Source: Rhynchonema sp. JSB1_4 (lineage: Eukaryota > Nematoda > Chromadorea > Monhysterida > Xyalidae). From it: a stretch of DNA of 64,000 bases. This document shows, piece by piece, positions 11,701 through 24,456 of this stretch (positions within the stretch are counted from its first letter, which is position 1; every line of letters starts with the position of its first letter). The notes beneath the pieces are model-generated. The model had not been told where the DNA came from, did no database searches, and saw only the letters and a program-made list of their open reading frames with translations. The stretch lies in assembly GCA_030248065.1 (NCBI GenBank), contig JASAMV010001721.1, positions 1 to 64,000 on the forward strand, written 5' to 3'. The translations under genes and the position numbers were made by a program.

Positions 11701-14107
11701 GCACCGCATTTTCTGAGAAAACACAACACGAAGGTGGGCAGCCAAAAACACACGGCCCATGCGCGGTATAAAATAGCAATGTTTACAATAGCAAAATACT
11801 TTCCAGATCATCAAACCAAAAATGTTTCGCCTATCGCGTAACAAAGTTGTTGTAAATGTGACAAATTAATATGCAGCCCGTTGTAATGTGCCGGTCAAAA
11901 TGGACAACCAACCGCATAATAAAAGTTTCGCTTGTCTCGTAAACGAAAGCTGTCGTCACAGAGTCGAAGCGAAGTTTTGCATTTGACTGAAGTCACGTCA
12001 AATCAACCATATTCATGTTCAGATACATCGACCAGCTGAAAATTCTCGGCATCGGCGAAACAGCCATCCCGCTGATTCCCGAGGACGCATTTGAATACAC
12101 ACCAAGTCTGATGCGATTGGAGATGTCGGAAGCGGCCGTTAAGACCATCCAACCGGGTGCATTCCAGCGCACACCTGAGATACAGGCGATTATAATGAAT
12201 GGGAATCGATTGGAAGGGTCAGTGACTGATGTTTCATTGCCAATGCTGAAATTTGTCTGTCAGTGCACACCAATATCCGATCACCTTTTCACGCTGTCGC
12301 ATATGCATGTACAAAAGCCAGTAATTTGCGGCCAAACTGCCCGTTCGTAAATCGTCGTCTTTGTTATCGTATCAAACTTGGTGGTTGGAGCGGGTCTGCC
12401 GTCGTCACGAGAATTCGCAATCTTCACAAGCCACCAAACTTGACCGACGTAAAAGTTGTCTAATTTAGGTCTATGCGAACCACATTTTGTTAAATTTATG
12501 TGATGGCCTTAGATATACTTTTCTTAATTTTAACCAAGACAGATCCAGATCCCATTGTGCACGCTTGATTCCTGTCGCAAGTCCATTTTGCCACCTCCAT
12601 TGCAGCGTGCCAGTGACAATGTTCCGCGGTCTCAATCAGGTCTACACGATCGACCTACAATCCAACCAACTGCGTAGTGTCGATGATTCTGCATTCGCTA
12701 ATCTGCCCGCACTCCGGCATCTGGACATCAGCAGGAATCGACTCACCACCCTGCAGCCGAATACGTTCCGAAACACGCTGCTGCCGACACCGGACGCTCG
12801 GGTGTTGTATGTTTGTGGTTCGTTACTGGCGATATTTCCGATTGGTTTCGCCTCTTTTTGTTTTGTCGCATTAAATTTATTGGAACTGATGATGTCCGGG
12901 TTCACCGACCGTCTATCAAAGCAGGACCAAGCGAACAACCAGAGGCACACTAGGTATATACGACTCTTGCGCAGAAGAGTTGATGCTGATGATGAGTGCC
13001 TAAAACTACAGCTATTGACGAAAAATATAATCCTGAAAAAGAAACTGACAGACTGATGTTTCACTTGCAATGCCCGATGTTTTCAGAGAACCCGTGGTCC
13101 TGCGCCGGTTCCCTTGCGTGGTTCCGCCAATGGCTTCGAGACAACCCGGCAATCATAATCGACAAAGTGCCCGGCTGTGACGCAGTTTGTGTGTCAGCAC
13201 CCGAATGGTTCCCACCTCGTCTGCCATTGAGAAGTCCCGACCCGGCCCGACCCACCACAACTACTCTGCCACCATTACCAGTTGTGAGAGCCGGCATTGA
13301 TTGGGGATGGATTATATTGGGTAAGTGCCTCAATAAAACTTGACAATTTTCGACTGATGCTTCACCGTGGACGCTAAACCGTATCTTGGTGATCCGCGGC
13401 CCTGTTTTAATCGCAATTTTGAACATTGATATTTTGATCTTCGATCTTATCGCTTGTCGAAATATGAATATTGTCACAAAGATCACAACATGGTTCATCA
13501 TTGCAATTATTTCATGCATGATCAAGTTGACAGGTCCAATCTAGTCTGTTTACTAGGTTGATTCCGCTGCACCACTGCATACACGAACACACAATTCTAA
13601 ACTTTACGTGACATTTTTACGAAAGCGAAACCCATTCTGTTCTTTTATGGGATTGCGTCAGGTGTATATTGGCAAAATATTGACGATGACCTGGTGCACC
13701 ACCCGACCCGTCTGCGTCTGCAAAATCCGCATTGTGCTGCACAATGTATGTACAATCCACACAACACAATGACATTGTCACACACACTTTCAGCCGTCAT
13801 CCTCTCAATCCTATTCCTGGCGATCATCCTGCTGGCGGTGGCCCGGTACTTCATCAGTCGTCGTCACAAGCATGAAAAAGACGAAATCGAAGAAGAGGCG
13901 AAATTGGCATCGGCCACAGCGGCCGCGAGTCAAGTCGGTGCCGGGTCTATGGTGGCTGGGCCCGTGTACGCCCCATCCCCCTATCCGGGTGCCTATGGCA
14001 CCACTGCAAGTGTCTACCCGGCATCTGCTGTGGGCGCGGCGGCCGACCTCGACTTACCCCAAGCTACAAGCCTAGACGACGATCGACCTACTTATTTTGT
14101 GTATTAG
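8790..14107 (+). CDS. Leucine-rich-repeat type I transmembrane protein
   Basis: Eight exons with all phases closing, about 605 aa: 8790-8960 (signal peptide VGLVLCAVVVCWA, then Cys-rich LRR N-cap CPIAVDPPCRC), 9484-9881, 10334-10466, 11393-11553, 12023-12217, 12606-12817, 13087-13320 and 13794-14107. The middle exons hold about a dozen LRRs (LVLNKNQLNQI, LDLKDNQLGAI, LYLSQNRISSL, LDLSQNQI, IDLQSNQLRSV, LDISRNRLTTL). Exon 7 has the LRR C-cap motif ENPWSCAG with further cysteines, then a Pro/Thr-rich stalk. The membrane helix (GWIILAVILSILFLAIILLA) is split between exons 7 and 8. The cytoplasmic tail is short, basic then acidic, and ends TYFVY. The plan matches LRR receptors and adhesion proteins but I cannot name the orthologue. 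Introns 1, 2, 4, 6 and 7 each contain the recurrent GACGATG...TGGTGCA repeat. Confidence 0.88.
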
Positions 14108-14127
14108 ATATTTTGCTGATTTTTTTA

Positions 14128-14279
14128 CAGTCTGCCCTCTTTATAGTGAACCCCCTAGTGAATCTATGAGCAAGCGACAGTTTGGTTTCAAATGTGCCAT
14201 TGATGTACTACATCAACCACTCCGTTATGGGGAATATACTTTCGGGTCCTTCTCCTCACTATGTAGGGAGGGTAGACTG
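14128..14279. mobile_element. Pogo/Tigger-like MITE, TA target duplication
   Basis: The element begins CAGTCTGCCCTCTTTATAGT and ends with the imperfect inverted complement (actatgtagggagggtagactg), flanked on both sides by TA. It is 152 bp and non-coding, 20 bp downstream of the LRR stop codon. CAG...CTG ends at TA are typical of pogo-type Tc1/mariner relatives. Best-preserved member of a family seen elsewhere in the window. Confidence 0.8.
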
Positions 14280-15315
14280 TATTTTAAGACTTAAAAGTGT
14301 GTTTTTCTTCTATCGTTCTACTACTTGTGTTTGTCTTATTGGACCGAAGTATTTGTGTTACCTGTATGATTCATTGCATAACTGAATTGTACCTACTCAG
14401 AATCTGGACATTATCGTGAATCATGCTGCATTATCATGAAGATATTATAGTCGTTGCGAAGCTGTAAAATACCTGACACAGTAGCCTACCCTCTTAAAAA
14501 TGACAATTCGGAAATTCTGCCGACTTTCGCCACATGACTTGAGTATTTTGTAGTAGGTGTGGCATTCCAGAACCAGACTGACATGGGCAGGATTTCATAT
14601 ATCGTGAGGGTAGACTCCGAACGAGCCCTTGCTTATACACCACAGAACGTGCGTCCTGTTTCTTTTGCCCAATCTCACCTGCCAAACTGTCTTCAAATGG
14701 TTACACCACTTGTGCACATAGATCACGAACACTGTTGCTGCTACATGATGTTTCACTGCCTTTTGTCGCGCTATACAGTCTCTATTGTTCATCACGTGTC
14801 CCGGTTTTCAAAAAAAACTTCTAAACGAAAGTGTTCACTCGTTAGATTCCAAATGTGTTTCTATTGTTCTCGTGTTTTGTACGTTTTTTGAAATAAAAGT
14901 GGCAAGCGGCTATTTTTTAATCATTTGAATTTCGTCTTTTACGCGTAATCAAACATAGGACATGGAGCAAATGCATAAAATATCGCAGCTATAGTCTGGG
15001 ATTAGCTGCGCAATGACAATTTCCGAATCCAAAAAAGAATGTAAGTTCGACAATATTTCCGATTGTTATGAGCTCAGTGATGACAAGACTAAAAAGCGAT
15101 AAATCATAAGGGAAAAGAAATGTCACATTAGCAGAGTGCCTTGTGGAAGAAACAAAACGAAACATCAACAAACAAGCAAAATACTTGAAAAATTGCCAGC
15201 GAAACCGAATATAACGTTCAGGAATCTTGCGCGAGAGCAGCGTAAGCAAGACAAAAATATAGCTGTGATCAAATAGTACAATCAACATCAGAACTATAGT
15301 ATGTCGATCACTAAA
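14280..15315. other. Intergenic, no gene supported
   Basis: AT-rich intergenic DNA between the convergent LRR gene and the minus-strand coiled-coil gene. It contains an AATAAA at 14891 and one TGATGTTTCA copy at 14746. No open frame has splice or domain support. Confidence 0.55.
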
Positions 15316-17031
15316 TCAATCATTGGATGAAATTCGATTTGAGATGCGATTGAGTTCTCGAAGACTGTCGACCAACTCGTTCACCTCGCGATTCAACGTT
15401 CGTGGGGATGGATGCGCCAGACTGAAACGTGAATGTCAAAGCACGCTGTTTTTTGAATTTTTTTTGCCCAGGCGTGACTTGGCTCAGATTACATGCAGCA
15501 AAGTACATATCACCCTTAGCATTAAGGCTTTGGGTTGGACTTGGGCTTAACCTTGAGGAAAGTGCAACTCTCAGTCAAACAATAAGCTTGAAACAAGGGG
15601 GATAAGGTCCGTGTCTCTGTTATTCCTCTGTCGCGTTGAGCTCTCAATTTGATAACTATTTCAGGTGCTAGCGATGTTTCGAGCGCATTCAAGTACGAAC
15701 AAACAGAATCGAAACCCCAATAACCTTCGTCGTGGTGACTGCAGTTCGTGAATGCGTTGTCGTGCGATCAACTTTGTGGCGCGCTCTTTCAGTGATGCTT
15801 TGCGTTGTGGCATGTCACGCAACACTGCGTCCATGTCGGCACGCGTTGCTCGCATGCGATTCTGAACGGACATATAAACATGTGCATAAACATGAACGTA
15901 AACAGTCTAACTTCCTTGTAGCGAACCCGTTCAGAATAAGCCCGACTCTATCTGGCAGGACCGGTCACGGACTTTGGGGTCTGCCCATTTTCGAGCAAGT
16001 GTATTCGGCCATTTTTGGGCGTCCAACATTCGCCACTTACCATTCGAGCTGTTCCCAGACCACCAGAAACAGCTAACGCCCGAAACCGACCCAAGATCGA
16101 AGTCTATGTTTACTGTGGCCGACAGTTACGCACAACTCTTGGGGCATACATGGCAAGGGGAACCGATGCTTAGGTAGTGGACTCTGCATGACGTTGTAGA
16201 CAGATTTATGCCGTTTCTGTTGCATGATAAAGAATTGGGCTCCGAAATAGATGCCATTGGATGTGTGAAACTGCCCAGCCCCTTTACACTTTGGCTACCG
16301 AAAACACAAACCCTGACAGCGACCGGTGTGACCGTTGCCACAATGGGGTTGGTTGCGTCCACCAAGTTCTCCGCCTCAATCAGTCGTGTGCTGCGTTGAA
16401 CAGGTGTACCGGGCGATTCGTTAAGTTGTTGTAATGCACGACGATTGGATACTGACGTTTGCAGGGTACTGACTTTCTGAAAACAATATTGAAGTGTGTG
16501 GTGTGACGGGTTTCGTGGACCGGGATCAAATTTGGTGAGGTGATCTGATCGAAGGCCGTGGGTCTTTTTTATTTTGGACATTTCGAGAATTGTTTGACCC
16601 GCGCGTCAGAATTGTTTTCAGGCAGCTGATAAACAACTATAACGGTGATTGTCGCAAATGGCAATCTCATCCTCAGCTCAGAAGTCACGAGAACGAGACA
16701 TGGCCAATCTGATCCGATCACCAAGTTTGAAGTCCCCAACGAATACAACTTCATGTGCCAAGGTATAAACTGCCTGACAGACCTTTTTCACCGAGTACAG
16801 AATTTTCGACGTCGATCTGCGAATACTTCGGTAGGTTTTCTCCGTTCGATAGAACTTCTGTTCACCGCCATTTTGATGACCGATTGTGGACTGGGTGGTT
16901 GTTGTTGTTACTGCCACTTTGGGTTGAGTTCCAGTTGGTTGGGTGCTGATGGTACCCTGATGTTGGAGGCTATTATGTGGAGTTGGTGAAGAAGCGAAGC
17001 TCATACGCTCGAACTTCCAAGGCCGACTCAT
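15316..17031 (-). CDS. Small coiled-coil protein, unrecognised
   Basis: Four minus-strand exons join with all phases closing to about 218 aa: 17031-16783 (ATG; Ser/Thr/Gln-rich, then basic KFYRTEKTYRSIRRS), 16476-16312 (KVSTLQTSVSNRRALQQL), 15861-15725 (MRATRADMDAVLRDMPQRKA, strongly helical and charged) and 15421-15316 (NREVNELVDSLRELNRI, heptad-like, ending SSND). Splice sites are GT-AG. The helical C-terminus recalls the tail of nucleoporin Nup88 in general layout, but identity is too low to claim it. It could equally be any small cytoskeletal or kinetochore coiled-coil protein. No signal peptide or membrane segment. The start is the first ATG of the open frame and an upstream exon cannot be excluded. 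Confidence 0.65.
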
Positions 17032-18426
17032 GAGCAACAAAGTTGTCAAACGTAAAAATTGAAAGATCCCAAGCGCGAGCGATCTATGAGAGTGAAACAT
17101 GAAACTTATATGAACAGACTACCCTTGATTCTAGCAGTGAACTTCAATTACGATTCACAGACTAGCGTGAATTGCCATCAGTCATATTTTAGGGCCCTTC
17201 TTCATTTCTCGATCTGCCTCCACGCGGAGAATATTCCCAACACTGATCCAAACTCCCGGGTGTCGGTCAAAGCAGGCACCATAGAAACTTCCACGTCCAA
17301 AAACCGACCGAACGAGTGAATCGCAGTGGTGACCAATGTTGCTTGGGCTCGCTGTGCCGTCGTGGAGTCCGCATCGTGGCGGAGTGAATGATAATCAATC
17401 GACACTCAGTTTGTGATCAGTAAAATTCGCATTTCACAGAGCACGACTTCAGTTGTGTTGATGGTGCACTACAAATGTTTCGTCTTTGTCTATCTGTCTG
17501 CGTCTCGTCCGCCCCGTTTTGTAGTTGGCGCGCGTTGCGTAACACACACGGGCGTATACAACCTGCAGATCACTTGCAGATACAGTTTATGCTTTGTTCG
17601 TGCTGCGGATGTGCGATTGGTGGTCTTGTCGTATTTGCTAGTTTCACGTTCCGGAATCCAGCGTTTATGGAGACTACTCGACAACGCGAGGTTCCTTGTT
17701 TTTTGGCAACATTGTCATCGGAGTCGTGCTGCGCTGATTTGAGATCCCCACATTCTGCGACTTGCATCAGACCATTTTTTTGTTTCGGCTACGGTATTTA
17801 TACGGTGTGAGTGCTAGTGCAGCAGCTATGGCACATTAGGTGCATGTAACAACATTAGCAATTAGGCTAGTCAGCGAAGCTATTAGTCAGGATCAATGAA
17901 CCAAATCCATTAGTGAGCACGCCCACGGTACACACATGGGCACTGGTAAAGCTCGTTCCCAGGTGGAACTCTGAAGTTCAACCTGCCACTGGGGAATGAG
18001 CTGTGGCAGCTCCGCAAGTAGAAAAACTTCCATATGAGTGACCCGCCTAGTGCTAAGTAGTACTCGGTGCATCGTTAATCCAGCCCGATACCTCAAGAAT
18101 CCGGTACACACATTCGGCGGTGGTCGTAAAGCCAGCACATAAATCAATCAATGAATTGCACATTATACCGAACATTGCAAACGAGGAGATGTGTCTGTGT
18201 GTGGTGTGATTTTGATGTTATAGATGGTAGGTCATGAATCGATATAAAATATGAGTGTGATCAACCTTGTGTTTTCTTGCGTGATCAGCGTGTACCTCAA
18301 CGGGTACAATTACAATATTATGAATATACTGTATGTAGGTACGTGGTGTTTGCTGATCTGCATCCTTATACCGTGTAATCAAGTCGACCTACTATGTACC
18401 TTGCCGTGGCTCCTGATTACATGCGG
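17032..18426. other. Intergenic, no gene supported
   Basis: Mixed open frames on both strands (for example 17202-17405 minus and 17413-17810 plus) have no consistent splice sites or domain. A further 5' exon of the minus-strand coiled-coil gene could lie here, but I cannot support one. Confidence 0.45.
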
Positions 18427-19990
18427 GGGTTCCGTATTCTTTTGGGCCAGTGAACCTTTTGGGCCACCGCACAAATCGAGCCATGTTACTTTTTAGGCCA
18501 GGTGCTTTTTGGACCACGTTACATTTCGGACTAGGTAGCTTTTGGGCCAGGTATCTTTTGGGCCATGCACTTTTTGGGCCACTTGTGCATGGCGTACCTT
18601 TTGGGCAACATGTTTATTTCTACTGACATGATCGCTTGCGCATATACAGTACATAAAATTGGATGAAGCTTGCGCTCAAACATTTAATAAAACAGTCATT
18701 CCCACGGCAGTCACTTTCGTCAGTCAGACAAGCGCACACTGCAACGCGCGGGTATGTCCCTATTTCACGCGGGCTCCATGTGATTACGTCAGAGGTAAAA
18801 GCGTGAGGTTAAAACAGTGAGATGTTATGGCAAAGGTGTTTTTACATGGGCGAAGCGGAGTTACAGACGGGGCGCACTACCCCAGTAGGAGACCAGATTG
18901 TTGATTCCTGAATGTCCGGAGTCCGGACCAAAACTTAAGCCCTTTTTCAAGTTCGTCGCTTCCGAAAACGCTCAGTCAGTACCAAGTCACCCCCTAATCG
19001 AACACCATTCACATCGCATTTCCAACATGTAGTATCCTTAACCTGGCAAAGGCACTTTTTGACCACCATACATGGAAATCAGAACAACGCAATGACACAG
19101 AAAGACCTCAACTTGGTGATCGGATCGGATGTGGCTTGCCTTGGTCGCGCGTGTTTCTTGCATTTAGAAAGAACAACGGAAAACCCCCCAAAAAGGGAAA
19201 ACCGTTGAAATGTGACGCGCACCACAAATGGTTTTAATACCCTAGCCAAAGACACTCACCAAGACAACACCCCCCACCACACCCCCAAAAACCCAGCAAC
19301 CGTTGAAATGTGACGCGCGCCGCAAATGGTTTTTACCCACGTGCCTTATATCATCATTCATGTATCATCAACCAACCTGCCGTCTACGCCTATGCTTGTA
19401 TATTGATGGCAATCGATAAATAATGCGCGCTTTAGATTTCCAACTTTCGGAGAGTCATTAATGTTTCAACAAGACTGCAAATAGGGTCTAAAGAGTTGAC
19501 AGAAATGAGCTGTGGCGTTTCTGCCCCCAATAAAAGAAGAACTCAACAAAAAAGAACGCTTGTGGTCAAACGGGCAGGCTGTGAGTGGTTTGTTACCGGT
19601 AATTATCGACACTTTTGTCAGACAGGCGCATACTGCAACACGCGGGTATGTCCCTCTGGCATGTCTGGTCGCAAATGGTACCCACATACAGCTGTGCCCC
19701 ACATAGTACTTATGTTTTCGATCTAAAAGCCTATACCTTGGCCCAAAATGCATGTGGCATCTGTTTCACATAATCGACGCTAGATCTGTTCGCCACAGGT
19801 ACTGTGGATGTGATCCTGGTTCAGGCTGTCATTTGAGTAAAAATAAACATGTGGCCCAAAACGTACCTGGCCCAAAAGGTACATGGTCCGATATATAACA
19901 TGGCCCAAAATGTACCTGGCCCAAAAAGTAACATGGCCCAAAAAGTATGGTGGCCCAAAACGTTCACTGGCCCAAAAGGTACGGAACCTT
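18427..19990. mobile_element. Foldback-like element bounded by inverted TTTTGGGCC / GGCCCAAAA arrays
   Basis: About 10 degenerate units of TTTTGGGCCA plus spacer (around 20 bp each) occupy 18430-18615. The same unit in reverse complement (TGGCCCAAAAngTAC) recurs at about 19738-19985, giving a 1.56-kb structure with inverted repeat-array ends. Inside are direct repeats: acaagcgcacactgcaacgcg at 18728 against aggcgcatactgcaacacgc at 19624, and ccgttgaaatgtgacgcgc at about 19203 and 19301. No transposase frame. Boundaries approximate. Confidence 0.65.
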
Positions 19991-20280
19991 TACGTGCAGC
20001 ACATGAACCAGAACAGTCGAAAAAAATCAAATCTGGTCCAAGGTTTCATCGATGTTGTCGTCGGTCAATGCTGGGATGGGCATTCAAATTAGTGATCGGC
20101 CTTGGGGGGTCAGGCCTGACCATGTCTGCCTCGAGAAGTTTTTTTATGTTACCTTGTACCTGCCACTGGCATGGGTACCCTATACATGTTCATTGTACAT
20201 GATCCAACTCGGCTGATGTTTCACAGTGACGCGCATGTTCATATAATACATGCAATCACAGCTATATAATACGCATATAT

Positions 20281-20440
20281 CTGTCCGGACTTGTGCAATC
20301 CACATTTATTTCGTTTCGCTGCCTCAAAGCTGAGAGGACAGAGCAGCAGCAGCAGGAGGCAGCATATCCGGTCACATTCACACGCGAGTCTGTGGCTTCC
20401 GATGGGTGTCTCTCACAGCAGGAGCAGGTGGTGGACTGAG
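20281..20440 (+). CDS. Possible terminal exon, unrecognised
   Basis: A single open frame includes AERTEQQQQEAAYPVTFTRE and ends QQEQVVD then TGA at 20436-20438. Gln/Glu-rich composition resembles a real C-terminus, but no upstream exon can be tied to it. A TGATGTTTCA copy lies at 20214. Low confidence. Confidence 0.2.
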
Positions 20441-22258
20441 TATTATCAATTAAACGAAAAAATCATCCAATCCCAACGATTGATGAATCACTTTAGTTTT
20501 ATCTGTCTTGGTGATTCCTTTCCTGAGTTGGTAATACAACTTCATTTTGACTTCAGAATTAATCATAAGCTGATCTAGGCGTCACAGTCAAGCTGTGTTA
20601 TCTGATCTATGGTCTAATGGAATGAGAACACAGCTAAGCCGGAAACTCTGCTAATTGACTCTATCACGCTGCGATGCAAAAACATGTGCCCTCCACTTTG
20701 ACGCAAAGGCTCTGTGTTTGGGTTATGGTGGCATCGTGAAACTCAAAGTCATATCTGCTCTCAATCTGACCCCACTAGCATGAACAATCTGACGCTCTTT
20801 TCCCTATTTTTTTGGCCTCCATCAGACTGTGGAATACAGAACAGATCACTACATTGGTTAAAACATGCATTTTGCGCCATTGACCTTCTTTATGGTGATA
20901 TCATTTTATCACCAAATATTTTTCACTCTGAAGCACGGTCGCACTCAAAACTGGATTGGGGACCAGAAAAATGCAGTTACACTAGTACTTTTCTTCCACG
21001 GAAGGTGACTGAGAAAGCGGAGACTGTACTGGAGTTCCGTAGCTTCAGGATTTGACATGGGAAGATTTCTGTATATCGAGAAACTTTGTGGTCCAGATTT
21101 CCAGACACCACTGTTTATATTGGGTTATTCAAATCATGAGTTGTCCATATCAATGATTGCAGGAATTCTATAATCCGCCTGTTTATAATCCAGATTACAT
21201 ACAGAATCACACACTTGGAAATCGTTTTAGACCGATCAAGAAGTTTTTCGTTAGACGCTCAAAATATGACGAACTTCTTTCCTGGTAACAACATGTTTAT
21301 CTCCATCATCGAAAATGCATGACCCTCAATATCATCGGCCTCGTTTATCTCAGCAGTGGGGTCACTTATGTATACACAAGGTGCTTTTTTAAGCTCATCC
21401 ATGAATATTCGATGGCTGAAGATATTGGGGTGAAGCAGCACTAACAAAATTTCTGTGTCGTCTTGTGGCATTTTGGAAGCGGGGTATAGCTTTATGGCAC
21501 TTGTTGACAATGTGCTAGAGGCACTTGGTGTTTAGATCTGACACTTCCACTTTTTTCAGCTACCGCGCTGTTTCATCCGCTTTTGTCGGGCAAACAGCCA
21601 CCTAATAATATTTTAAGAGCGTTTTCTCACTGTCACATGAGGGATCACCTGTGTAATGGGCGTGCTGATGTCTTGCACAAGAACCACACCATGATGTTTT
21701 TAATCAACCCAAAGTAAGAAACGTGAGAAGCCAGGACTTTAATGTGCATATATCCTAATTTGATGAAGACCAAGAAGCGCTTGCTTGCGCTTGCGTGTAT
21801 CCAAATCCGGCAAAAAGTATCTCTACGTATGCATGTACTTATGCGTTGAAAATATTGTTTAGGTAGTGTCTGTGTAATGTTTATGTACATAAATGTGTAG
21901 CTTCATTTTCTGATGAGAAAGCGAAAGATATAAACTACATACTGTATATGTACATACTTAGCCAGATTGATTTCTGATCTAATGAAAACTGAATATTTCG
22001 TGCCTATGTATGTATTTTCGTTCCCGATTAATAACATAGGTGACCCGTAAAGTCGCTTTTGTGGTCTGACACTCAACGCGTTATTAAAAAATCGGCAGCA
22101 TTTACCCAGGTGGTACCAGAGCACCGTTGAAACATCGGTAGAAAAGTGTGTGTGCGTGTAAATCTGACTGGTGTAATCATTATAATGAGGTCGCATGCAA
22201 CTGCGCGAAAAGAATTTTTTAAAGCGTCACAAGCAATGGTATACATGTACATATCCAG
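20441..22258. other. AT-rich intergenic, no gene supported
   Basis: Only short frames without splice context. The minus-strand frame at 21259-21510 starts with ATG and is composition-plausible but has no domain or neighbouring exon. Confidence 0.45.
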
Positions 22259-22262
22259 GGTA

Positions 22263-22450
22263 CAGTATCAGCTACAATTTTTGGCTGGTTGAGGCCTACG
22301 CCTGCGCAGGCTCCACACAAAACATGCAAGGTCAGCGATGCATCCGCCGAACCTGCAGGCTGATGAGCATGGGCTGTGACCTCTTATGCGCTGTGCATGT
22401 GTAGCCTGCAGGAGCAGGCCACAAACAGCCAAAAATTGTAGCTGGTACTG
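22263..22450. mobile_element. MITE with CAG...CTG ends and TA duplication
   Basis: Terminal inverted repeats of about 55 bp (cagtatcagctacaattttt and its complement near 22430-22450) bound a 188-bp non-coding element flanked by TA on both sides. Same end design as the pogo-like MITEs, different sequence family. Confidence 0.8.
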
Positions 22451-23216
22451 TACCTGCCAAGCTGCGGCACATACCTAGCTGCAATACTAGCTGAGATTAT
22501 CTGGTTCATGCGCCCTGCGATATTTTGCTTATCCGGTTTATCTTAATCCAGGTTATCCGATAAGCGTCAGACAGAAGATAACAAGCAGGGGTAATAAGGC
22601 GTGCATGTCGCACGATTTGATGCAGGCCACCGTTGCACCTCCACAATCCGCATTAGCCCCTAACATGCCCAGGTATAAAGTTGGTGCCTCTTGGTCTCAT
22701 AAGAGCTCACGGCCGTCCGCTTCTTTGTCAGTCGTCTGTTTTAGTGTTCATAAAAATAGCTATGTATTAATTGAAGCCCTGCGAAGCCGGTCTCTGAGTT
22801 TGATAATTGGCTTATTAAAATTCTATGGCACGCGTCGAATTGTTTTGAGCCAACAACATGTTGATCTAATTAAGAGCAAGAGGCATGTGGGTCTTTAGCT
22901 TTTTATTGTTCCAAGTCCCGCAGAGTGTACGAAAGTATGCCGCACTTTGCACATCGGATATTTTTTTGTCAGTCAGTCTATTGACAAAATATACATAAAA
23001 TATATGTTTCTTCAAATATACAGTGTGGAATTTAGCCTCATTTGTGCTCGCAGAAGCTACAATGAAGCCCGATTTGACTAATATTGGTTACCGCGGTCCA
23101 GAGTTTGCGCCGATAATTTCCCATAGTTTCAGACGGATCCAATCAATCTCGCTCTCACAGCCCAGCGGTAGTTGTTGTTTCCAGACAAATACACAGACAG
23201 AAACAGAGACGCGAAA

Positions 23217-23570
23217 ATGTACAAGCAAATCGGCCTGATCACAATGTTGGCCGTTGTGGCCGTTCTCGGCAGTGACAATGAGCCGCAGCATGTTGTAAGT
23301 GCACTTTATAGCGTAGGCTGGAAATAACTTTCCATATTGTGTGGTCATGATGACCAGGTCTCCTACTGGGTGACACGACCATGGGTCACGGTCGTGGTGG
23401 ACTTCTCTCTCGGAAGGATGTGTGGTTTCACACAAAGTCCGGTGTGCACTTTGCTGGCAACGGCGCGGTGTTGGTCGGGTGCCGGTTTGGTTGCAAAATG
23501 GATCGAGTCGTATTTGCGTTCACTGCTTCTGTGCTGTTGCGGCCAGCGTGAAAAAGTTGTTCCTCTTTGA
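23217..23570 (+). CDS. Possible 5' exons of a secreted protein
   Basis: ATG 23217 opens a 26-codon exon with a signal peptide (IGLITMLAVVAVLG) ending in a strong GTAAGT donor at 23295. An acceptor at about 23358 (gatgaccag) restores the frame in phase 0 and reads VSYWVTRPWVTVVVDFSLGR and on to a TGA at 23568-23570. The second exon may instead splice onward, since other frames there are also open. No domain recognised. Confidence 0.35.
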
Positions 23571-23819
23571 ACCGTGCGCAACTTTTACACTTCCGAAATT
23601 ACGGAAACACTGAAGTCGCAAATATGGCCCGATCTGATTTGCTCCAGATCCCACCCGCAACCAATCATCCCATTGCCAGCTGAGTACCAGCCAATGTGTG
23701 TGATTCAGAAATCACTACGAAGGCTTTTCAACACATTCTGTATACTTTGTCACACATATCATTTGGATTTCGTTCCACACCTTCTCACACACCCAAAACC
23801 GCACATCCTAGGTACCCAA

Positions 23820-24016
23820 AACAGTGTAAGCAAGAGTTGGGTGTAAAGGTCGGTGTAAAGCTCGGTCGAAAGCCCTGTCGGTGTAAGCTTGGTGCAAACG
23901 TGAACATTACCTGCTGTTAACGTGGAATGTTTCAAGTTCACAGCAAAGTCTTTCACACCGAGCTTTCGACGGAGCTTACACCGAACTTTACACCCGTACT
24001 CTTGTTTACACCGTTT
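23820..24016. mobile_element. Inverted-repeat MITE
   Basis: Arms at 23824-23872 and 23964-24012 are reverse complements with a few mismatches (gtgtaaagctcggtcgaaag against ctttcgacggagcttacac), separated by about 90 bp. Non-coding. Confidence 0.75.
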
Positions 24017-24132
24017 CACAAACTTCCACCAGCCTTCGGTTTTGCCGGGCCACAGGGACAATTACACCATGTATATGAATGAGTTGATAAATCAGGAGCA
24101 CGTGCGTGTCTCAAGAAAGCATTTGCCGTCAG

Positions 24133-24285
24133 GCCCCAGACGCCGACGACGTTCCGGATCTAGCGTTGTGCACGCAACACCCGCACCTGACCCTGTGTCA
24201 TCTGCCAGCAATGATCGAACAGGCACTCGTTGAGATGGATGAGGTGTTGACGGGTGACGAAGGAAGTGCGTTACTGGCTGATTAA
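24133..24285 (+). CDS. Possible acidic terminal exon
   Basis: After gccgtcag an open frame reads APDADDVPDLALC, then PAMIEQALVEMDEVLTGDEG, ending in LLAD and TAA at 24283-24285. Strongly acidic and protein-like. It may be the last exon of the gene that starts at 23217, but the intervening exons are not resolved and a MITE lies between. Confidence 0.35.
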   Translation, partial: APDADDVPDLALCTQHPHLTLCHLPAMIEQALVEMDEVLTGDEGSALLAD

Positions 24286-24348
24286 TTTCGTTAAAAAGTC
24301 TGAAACAATCGAGTTTGGATATCCATAATTCTAAAAAACTGAGTTCAT

Positions 24349-24456
24349 CAAACTTGGTGCGATCGGACCCGATCGGTCTTGGTTACATTGCCGAATTGTG
24401 AGACTTCTAATTCAATAAAAGAACCAAGACCGGTTCGGTCGTGCGGGATCCGATCA
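24349..24456. mobile_element. Short inverted-repeat element
   Basis: Arms at 24349-24383 and 24421-24456 (gatcggtcttggtt against aaccaagaccggttc) form a 108-bp hairpin. Just downstream (24520-24615) is a degenerate array with cgtttcggcaa units. Confidence 0.65.

Noticed and set aside
15316..17031. Calling the coiled-coil gene Nup88
   Set aside because: Only the general helical layout of the C-terminus is similar; the expected beta-propeller is absent and the protein is far too short.
19821..20030. Minus-strand frame with repeated GPxTFWA-like units
   Set aside because: It is the translation of the GGCCCAAAA minisatellite.
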